Below are positions 60,474 through 60,504 of a DNA stretch of 60,504 nucleotides, piece after piece. The DNA comes from Tagaea sp. CACIAM 22H2 (GTDB lineage Bacteria > Pseudomonadota > Alphaproteobacteria > CACIAM-22H2). The position numbers and the translations under genes are program-made. The DNA is taken from positions 1 to 60,504 of the forward strand of contig PVXE01000023.1 of the NCBI GenBank assembly GCA_014444615.1, read 5' to 3'. The notes beneath the pieces were generated by a model. It was given only the letters and a program-made list of their open reading frames with translations. It did not search any database and was not told where the DNA came from. Within the stretch, counting starts at the first letter, position 1, and each line of letters begins with the position of its first letter.

Positions 60474-60504
60474 ATGGATTGGAAACCTGAATATGCTGAG
60501 GAAG
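60474..60504 (+). CDS. Possible start of a truncated gene at the window edge
   Basis: ATG 60474 opens a frame of ten codons (MDWKPEYAEE) that runs off the window. The beginning resembles that of short charged proteins of phage or plasmid origin, but ten residues prove nothing, and no clear ribosome binding site precedes it. Confidence 0.25.
   Translation, partial: MDWKPEYAEE

Noticed and set aside
1..60504. CRISPR arrays, rRNA genes, complete insertion sequences
   Set aside because: No regularly spaced direct repeats, no rRNA-like conserved stretches and no transposase-like protein were seen in either strand.

Overview
The window is GC-rich chromosomal DNA of an alphaproteobacterium. This is inferred from the codon bias, the Anbu operon, Aap-type amino-acid transport genes and SMc-like gene families; the order cannot be fixed from sequence alone. 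Genes are tightly packed, often with 4-base ATGA/GTGA/TTGA overlaps, and there is no rRNA, recognisable intact tRNA, insertion sequence or CRISPR array.

Layout. (1) 1-20,422: ordinary metabolic chromosome. It holds the end of a ketopantoate reductase, an aryl-CoA monooxygenase/old-yellow-enzyme fusion, an Anbu proteasome-like operon (ATP-grasp, alpha-E, Anbu, TauE/SafE), an alkene reductase, SDR, aminotransferase and two amidohydrolases, a truncated-haemoglobin/alternative-oxidase pair and LysR regulators. (2) 20,423-20,992: a gene-free stretch with strong hairpins. (3) 20,993-39,931: a large copper-handling region, all on the minus strand. It includes two multicopper oxidases, a cupredoxin, CusF, a TolC-like lipoprotein, cytochrome c, an OmpR/EnvZ-type two-component system, pdxJ-pdxA, an HMA chaperone, a Cu+ P-type ATPase, a methyltransferase-like membrane protein, DUF2933, a Met-rich periplasmic protein, a membrane adenylate cyclase, a MipA/OmpV protein, CopD and CopC. 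Four transcription units begin with the same 37-base element (GAWAC-N5-GTTAC-N17-GWWAC in the direction of transcription), each 55 or 57 bases before the start codon. It is probably the operator of the embedded response regulator. (4) 39,969-45,500: an AapJQM-type amino-acid importer without its ATPase gene, a cystathionine beta-lyase-like enzyme and a divergent LysR gene. (5) 45,639-51,266: a Zn/Cd/Pb-type P-ATPase divergent from an ArsR/SmtB regulator, which leads a six-gene overlapping operon (DsbA-like, DedA, LspA, PCuAC, SCO).

(6) 51,267-60,504: an accessory, defence-like region with more mixed base composition. It carries a NERD/zinc-ribbon protein, a VapBC-type toxin-antitoxin pair and then the most interesting locus of the window. 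That locus is an XRE/ImmA-controlled operon encoding an acyl-carrier-protein-like protein, an XRE repressor, an ImmA/IrrE metallopeptidase, a divergent thymidylate-synthase-fold enzyme, an AT-hook protein resembling the helical domain of 5-hydroxymethyluracil DNA kinases, and a MazG-like pyrophosphohydrolase. An AcpS phosphopantetheinyl transferase gene lies tail to tail with the last of these. A membrane-anchored dCTP-deaminase-fold protein and a DUF4365 nuclease-like protein follow. A perfect 19-base palindrome covers the -10 box of the operon promoter.

My reading is that this is an inducible, chromosome-borne nucleotide or DNA hypermodification system that may use a carrier-protein-bound acyl group. 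The enzyme folds are recognisable; the chemistry and the role (defence, or a prophage remnant) are inference.
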